A DNA stretch of 36,626 nt from Bacteroidales bacterium (GTDB lineage: Bacteria; Bacteroidota; Bacteroidia; Bacteroidales; UBA10428): the NCBI GenBank assembly GCA_016929525.1, contig JAFGIP010000116.1:1-36626 (forward strand). The letters run 5' to 3'. Positions 32,789 through 36,626 of this stretch are shown here, in pieces. The translations under genes were made by a program, and so were the position numbers. Positions within the stretch are counted from its first letter, which is position 1, and the number at the start of each line of letters is the position of its first letter. The notes under the pieces were generated by a model, which worked only from the letters and a program-made list of their open reading frames with translations, was not told where the DNA came from and did no database searches.

Positions 32789-33721
32789 ATGGTAAAACAG
32801 ATGATAATAAAAATAAGGGTCACGACTTTAATATTATTTTTTCTGTTAATTAACTTATGCATAAAAGCCCAGAATTTTATCAATGTTTTCAATGGGAGAT
32901 TATACTACATTCCGGTAAACTCCATAAACAACAGCGATGAAGATGTTTCTTTCTCTGAACACAGGCTTGAGCTAGCTCTCCCGTATGTGTTCGATAACGA
33001 AAATATTATTGGTTTAAAAGCACAGTATAAAAGATTTTCGCTTAAATCAGATGATCCGCTTTTAAAGAGTATTGAGCTGAATACATTGAAAATTCCACTT
33101 TTCGCATACTTCAAATGGGGTAGCTCGAAATGGTCATCTTATATCGATATTAACCCTAAATTAAATTCGGATTTTAAGTATATATCCGGCAGGCATTTTC
33201 AAATCGGTGGTATGTTACTGATGTTTAAAGAACGCAAAGAAAATTTCTTCTGGCAATTTGGTTTGATATATAACCAGGATACTTACGGACCTTTTGTCAT
33301 GCCTTTGTTTGGTCTTGACTGGACTATTTCCGGAAAATCCTATTTTGCTGCTTTACTGCCTGCATACCTGATTTTTGAGCAAAGGGTAGGTAAGAGAATT
33401 TATACAGGAATAGAAGTTGAGCTGAGCGGTGAAACTTTCAGACTTGGAGCTTCGGAATATGAGAATTCTTTTATCAGTCAGCTTGGGAAAAATAAACTCA
33501 CATTTTTAACTGAACCACACCTTTTTCTGGATGTATATGTTACAAAAAACGTTGTGATATACCTCAAACCCGGTATGCGACTTTTCCACAAATATGAGCA
33601 TTATTCAGAAGATGATGAACTTATTGAAGATTCGGAGTATATACAGGGAGAATTAAAAAACAGCTTCTACACGGAATTTGGTTTGGCGTTGCGTTTCAGG
33701 TATGATGAACCGGGAATGTAA
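32789..33721 (+). CDS. DUF6268-like outer-membrane beta-barrel protein
   Basis: From the ATG at 32789 the protein has 310 residues with a Sec signal (VTTLILFFLLINLCIKAQ) and then alternating amphipathic strands. PLFGLDWTISGKSYFAALLPAYLIFEQRV is typical of the DUF6268 family of Bacteroidota beta-barrel proteins, and the C-terminal strand FYTEFGLALRFRY suits an outer-membrane barrel. Its function is unknown. It follows the Crp/Fnr gene closely, so the two are probably co-transcribed. The longer frame from 32747 adds residues before the signal and is not supported. Confidence 0.7.
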   Translation: MVKQMIIKIRVTTLILFFLLINLCIKAQNFINVFNGRLYYIPVNSINNSDEDVSFSEHRLELALPYVFDNENIIGLKAQYKRFSLKSDDPLLKSIELNTLKIPLFAYFKWGSSKWSSYIDINPKLNSDFKYISGRHFQIGGMLLMFKERKENFFWQFGLIYNQDTYGPFVMPLFGLDWTISGKSYFAALLPAYLIFEQRVGKRIYTGIEVELSGETFRLGASEYENSFISQLGKNKLTFLTEPHLFLDVYVTKNVVIYLKPGMRLFHKYEHYSEDDELIEDSEYIQGELKNSFYTEFGLALRFRYDEPGM

Positions 33722-33824
33722 CATTTTACAAATCAGAATTCAAATAATATCTTTTAGCAGTTTGACTAAAGAAGAAGTTATATATAAAGGGCTTACTTTA
33801 TTAAAGAATTGTCTTCCGAAAGAT
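33722..33824. other. Gap between convergent genes, no clear terminator
   Basis: About 100 AT-rich bases between the DUF6268-like stop and the YceI-like stop. A weak AT stem (CTTTTAG against CTAAAG near 33751-33771) is the only structure seen and is not convincing as a terminator. Confidence 0.3.
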
Positions 33825-34448
33825 TTATAAAATGTTAACTTTTATTGAAAAACCAATGTTTATTGTAGGGTAAACATTAACCAACCCAAAGACTTTATGT
33901 GGAGGTTCCAGCTTAAAATCCCGGATATTAACTGGTAAATTGCCTGAGAATGAAAGTCGGTCATCTTGCTTATTAACTTTTACGGCAATCCAATATTCCT
34001 GTTTTTCTCCGGCAATTTTCATGATAGTATTTACCTGTAATGTATCTGACCTGAGGACGTTCCAATTATTTAAGTTTGATATGTCAATACATAGAATCTG
34101 CCACTCGATCTCAGGATATTCCTTATAATTAAGTAAATTACGGAAATCCTTATTCATTATGACATTGCCGCAACTGAAATTTGAAACAGGTAAATTGAGT
34201 TGCAGATTGGCAAAATTCAGACAGCCGTTATCCGATTTAGTAATCTCAATATCAAGTGTATCAATCAAAATATTGATATCATAACTACAACTGAAGGTTC
34301 CGAAATTGGTAAAACCGGTTATAATAAGTGAGCTGCCGTTATTGACATTTACAGTATATTTTGCCCCGGAAGGATCGGAAGAAATACCATTGAATATGCT
34401 TATATAAAAAGTGAACAGAAAACTAAAATATGTTTCAATCTTGCCCAA
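33825..34448 (-). CDS. YceI-like domain exported protein (divergent)
   Basis: A 207-residue protein with an N-terminal hydrophobic segment (about 7-20) and a YceI-like lipocalin-type beta-barrel: SLIITGFTNFGTFSCSYDI, NLQLNLPVSNFSCGNVIMNKDFRNLL, YPEIEWQI and a C-terminal KLEPPHKVFGLVNVYPTINIGFSIKV. The paralogue at 35881-36483 shows the same order (TISGTSTLHDW, IPVKSL..., NYPNIKFEL, IEPPEVLFGSI). Four cysteines (54, 76, 93, 120) in the mature part are unusual next to that paralogue, which has none, and could form disulfides. The start is a TTG; an in-frame TGA lies at 34454-34452, so no ATG start exists upstream. Ligand and function are unknown; YceI proteins bind isoprenoids. Confidence 0.7.
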   Translation of the reverse strand: MGKIETYFSFLFTFYISIFNGISSDPSGAKYTVNVNNGSSLIITGFTNFGTFSCSYDINILIDTLDIEITKSDNGCLNFANLQLNLPVSNFSCGNVIMNKDFRNLLNYKEYPEIEWQILCIDISNLNNWNVLRSDTLQVNTIMKIAGEKQEYWIAVKVNKQDDRLSFSGNLPVNIRDFKLEPPHKVFGLVNVYPTINIGFSIKVNIL

Positions 34449-34628
34449 AATTCAAAATAGTTAATTAAAAATGTTTCACGCAAACGATTCCTTAATAAAT
34501 TTATGAATCACCGGGTTTCAGTCAGAATAAAAGAACCGAATTGATCCATAAAGGTTGATTAAATTTTTTAATCCCGAATATTTAATTAGTTACAGTAAAA
34601 CTTATAGGTTTAAATTTGTTAAACAAGG

Positions 34629-35891
34629 CTAAAAGCCAATGGATGTTTCAAACATAAGTCCGTTGAATTTTCCATCCTCGTAAACAGTTCCGCTCCATCC
34701 GTCACCCGAATAGGCTTGCTGTAAATATTCAATTTTTACAACTACATTATTAGTAATAAACCAACCACCACCTGCATTAATTCTGCTGATTTCCTGTGTC
34801 GGGTCATCTTCTGTATTACGTCCGGTCACCAGATTATAGCGGCCTCCAACATAAAATTTTTCATTCCTGCCAAATCTGTAAAGAAGTTCACCTGCTAATT
34901 GTATAAAATCTTCATTGTCATCTTCGCTGCCTCCCTTAGCGAATTCAGCTATGCCAAAAAATTCAAGGCCTTTAAAATTGATGAAAGGATTTATCTGGAT
35001 AGCGGTAAGCTGATTAAATCCGGGATTAAACCGGCCACTAAAGTCACTTTCATCATTTGTAGTTTCCATAACATTATAGTAACGAGATCCGCCCCGATCT
35101 CCTCCGTAAATATATTTGCGAGTATCTGCATTATTTATGTACCATGACCCGGTTAATCGAAATCTGAAATCATTAGTAAAATTATTGTCATACCCAAGTT
35201 TACCATAGAATGAAGGCTTATAATCTGTTCCCGGGGCTTTAACAACGCTTTGGTTGAGCTTACCATTTGATATTGCCAACATTCCGATTAATCCTTTACC
35301 CTGAAAATATAATTCACTAAAAGCTTCTGTTGAAAAAGCATCCATAATGTAGTTGCCTGCAAATGGATTATAAATTGCGCGGGCATTGTCCGTCCTTCGG
35401 AAATGTGCATCACCATAGTTTATTTCATCCAAACCTGCTCTGATGGATATATACTTCATTACATTTTCCAGAAATCCTTTGCTAATAAAGTCCAGTTTAT
35501 CAACCTGAACATGTCCTCCTTTAACCCATGCTTCATTATGATGCCGTGATGAAAGGTATGTACGGATATGCACTCTTAATCCATCGGCCAGCTGAACATC
35601 AAGGTTCAGGTTTGCTGTTGGTAAATTAAAGTTGTTGCCTAACTCTACCAGTGTATCATTCACACTTCCCGTTGTATGGTTAATGGCTTGAAATTGTAAA
35701 GCAAAATCAGCTCCAATACGAACTTTAAATCTTTCATACAGAATGGTATCTGCCTTTGGATCTTCAAAAACATTTAATCCGTCTTTACCGGAAGGACGTA
35801 AGTATTGAAGATTATTTTGAGCTTTTAATTCTCCTTTAATGATACTTACTGTTATAAGAAAGAGTAGAATTGTTTTAATTTTAGTTTTCAT
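34629..35891 (-). CDS. Outer-membrane beta-barrel (porin-like) protein
   Basis: A 420-residue protein with a signal peptide ending near residue 25 (TILLFLITVSIIKGELKAQ) and a long series of amphipathic strands (RIGADFALQFQAI, LNLDVQLADGLRVHIRTYLSSRHH, FYGKLGYDNNF, FRFRLTGSWYIN, FYVGGRYNLVTG) ending in the aromatic strand FNGLMFETSIGF, a classic outer-membrane assembly signal. This is porin-like in size and plan. The substrate is unknown. Its ATG overlaps the end of the upstream YceI gene by 11 bases, so the two are translationally coupled. No SusC/TonB-type plug or carboxypeptidase-like domain is present. Confidence 0.75.
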   Translation of the reverse strand: MKTKIKTILLFLITVSIIKGELKAQNNLQYLRPSGKDGLNVFEDPKADTILYERFKVRIGADFALQFQAINHTTGSVNDTLVELGNNFNLPTANLNLDVQLADGLRVHIRTYLSSRHHNEAWVKGGHVQVDKLDFISKGFLENVMKYISIRAGLDEINYGDAHFRRTDNARAIYNPFAGNYIMDAFSTEAFSELYFQGKGLIGMLAISNGKLNQSVVKAPGTDYKPSFYGKLGYDNNFTNDFRFRLTGSWYINNADTRKYIYGGDRGGSRYYNVMETTNDESDFSGRFNPGFNQLTAIQINPFINFKGLEFFGIAEFAKGGSEDDNEDFIQLAGELLYRFGRNEKFYVGGRYNLVTGRNTEDDPTQEISRINAGGGWFITNNVVVKIEYLQQAYSGDGWSGTVYEDGKFNGLMFETSIGF

Positions 35892-36483
35892 AATTTACAA
35901 GATTTGACGAATATTTGAATTCTATATATAAATCATATTGAACAATAACATCTTCACCTGTGACTATTGAGCCAAACAAAACTTCCGGCGGTTCGATATT
36001 ATAATCAGTCATATTAATTTTTTCTTCTCCCTTGATCTGTATACCTGTTGAACTTATACCGGTATAACGTGATTCAATGTCTATTATTCTGGATTTGTCT
36101 GTTATGGTTAACCTGCCCTTCCCGATTATCCTGCCATTTGAAATTTCTGCGGATATAAGCTCAAATTTTATATTCGGATAGTTACCTTCTTTTAAAGCCT
36201 TGTAAGTATTTTTATCCATACTATTATTGTGGCTTTTTAATGATTTAACAGGTATTACCACTGCCAGTGATTCTATAGAATTAAGACTGCCGTTTTCAAC
36301 AGAGCCTGCCCCTGTTAAATGTATTTTGTTTACATCAAGATCCCAGTCGTGAAGTGTTGATGTACCACTGATTGTCATTTTACTCTTTTCATCCAGTATG
36401 AGCAATGCCTGACTGTGCAATGCTGTAACACTTACAATAGCAAGTAAGAGTTCAATTAATGTTTTATATATTATTTTGTTCAT
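35881..36483 (-). CDS. YceI family periplasmic protein
   Basis: YceI proteins are periplasmic lipocalin-like barrels that bind polyisoprenoid lipids; the physiological role is mostly unknown. The 200 residues start with a Sec signal (MNKIIYKTLIELLLAIVSVTALHSQ), then the family pattern: MTISGTSTLHDWDLDVNKI (36-54), VVIPVKSLKSHNNSMDKNTYKALK, NYPNIKFEL (101-109), KGRLTITDKSR and TDYNIEPPEVLFGSI. It begins the leftward YceI/porin pair and overlaps the porin start by 11 bases. The IS256-type terminus lies only about 60 bases upstream of its start, so its native promoter may have been displaced or replaced. Confidence 0.88.
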   Translation of the reverse strand: MNKIIYKTLIELLLAIVSVTALHSQALLILDEKSKMTISGTSTLHDWDLDVNKIHLTGAGSVENGSLNSIESLAVVIPVKSLKSHNNSMDKNTYKALKEGNYPNIKFELISAEISNGRIIGKGRLTITDKSRIIDIESRYTGISSTGIQIKGEEKINMTDYNIEPPEVLFGSIVTGEDVIVQYDLYIEFKYSSNLVNYEN

Positions 36484-36543
36484 GTTTTTTATCCAGTTAT
36501 TGATTGTTACAATTAATATTAAGTATAGCAGGTACTTATATTA

Positions 36544-36626
36544 GGGAGTGTTCATTTAAGTGTGTCATCCCTTTAAATTCTATTTTCAAATATAATTGTT
36601 AATTGATTTAAAATGGTTGGCCAATC
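36544..36626 (-). mobile_element. Partial IS256-family insertion sequence, right-end terminus
   Basis: The 24-base terminus at 36544-36567 contains TGTTCA and then AAGTGTGTCA and matches the terminus at 62-85 (minus strand) at 19 of 24 positions. Just inside it the minus strand carries the end of a transposase gene. The element extends beyond the window to the right. The flanking bases at the two window ends (36535-36543 and 86-94) do not match, so they are not target duplications of a single insertion. Confidence 0.7.
36573..36626 (-). CDS. IS256-family (Mutator) transposase, C-terminal fragment
   Basis: Reading into the window on the minus strand, the frame gives DWPTILNQLTIIFENRI and then TAA at 36575-36573. 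Mutator/IS256 transposases end with a W-x-x-x-LNQ-x-x-x-x-FE-x-R motif, which this fits closely. The rest of the gene lies outside the window. It is in the same orientation as the putative transposase start at 1-28. Confidence 0.7.
   Translation of the reverse strand, partial: DWPTILNQLTIIFENRI

Noticed and set aside
1-36626. The window as a composite transposon carrying 36 kb
   Set aside because: The content is mostly essential core genes in familiar synteny, and the outer flanks do not share a target duplication that could be tested here. A contig broken at repeated IS copies is simpler.

Overview
The window is about 36.6 kb of AT-rich chromosome from a Bacteroidota bacterium, probably Bacteroidales or Marinilabiliales. 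The evidence is the gene content (GldH, a SprE/PorW-type lipoprotein, PorX, a type IX secretion C-terminal domain, DUF4270, an HU-CCDC81/SPOR protein, RicT) and repeated -7 promoter elements of the Bacteroidota form TAnnTTTG. Most of it is ordinary core chromosome with good synteny. I see no tRNA, rRNA, CRISPR array, phage or plasmid module.

Layout. Both ends appear to lie inside IS256-family insertion sequences: a terminal inverted repeat and transposase start at 1-85, and a transposase C-terminus and matching terminal repeat at 36544-36626. Between them, left to right: panC-panD (-); a divergent truncated GT5-like protein, a DUF4270 lipoprotein and glmS (+); a four-gene nucleotide-sugar operon (wbpE-like aminotransferase, wbpD-like acetyltransferase, galE, rfbB; -); an HU-CCDC81/SPOR membrane protein (+) overlapping metG (-) tail to tail; an LD-carboxypeptidase, yraN and an MmcQ/YjbR protein (+); cysE-cysK, proC and pgk (-); then a long rightward run of holB, ricT, gldH, trmB, an alkyltransferase-like gene, mrp, a NifU-like gene, a sprE/porW-like gene, porX, tsaE, ald and a queuosine-precursor transporter. 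The last 5 kb is accessory: a tiny protein made only of a signal peptide plus a T9SS sorting domain (-), a Crp/Fnr regulator and a DUF6268-like outer-membrane protein (+), and two YceI-type proteins flanking an outer-membrane beta-barrel (-).

How the genes connect. GldH, SprE/PorW and PorX are gliding/T9SS components and regulators, and the sorting-domain-only protein would be a T9SS client. cysE and cysK form the two-step cysteine pathway; panC and panD form pantothenate; glmS, galE, rfbB, wbpD and wbpE supply envelope sugars; mrp and the NifU-like gene serve Fe-S cluster biogenesis.

Main points for a second look: the paired IS256 ends; five genes whose longest open frame starts at a TTG that is really the last three bases of a TAnnTTTG promoter element; the T9SS sorting-domain-only mini-protein; the GT5-like protein lacking both the KTGGL loop and the C-terminal domain; the Crp/DUF6268/YceI/porin block; and a nested palindrome between mmcQ and cysK. 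I found no clearly new defence or mobile system.
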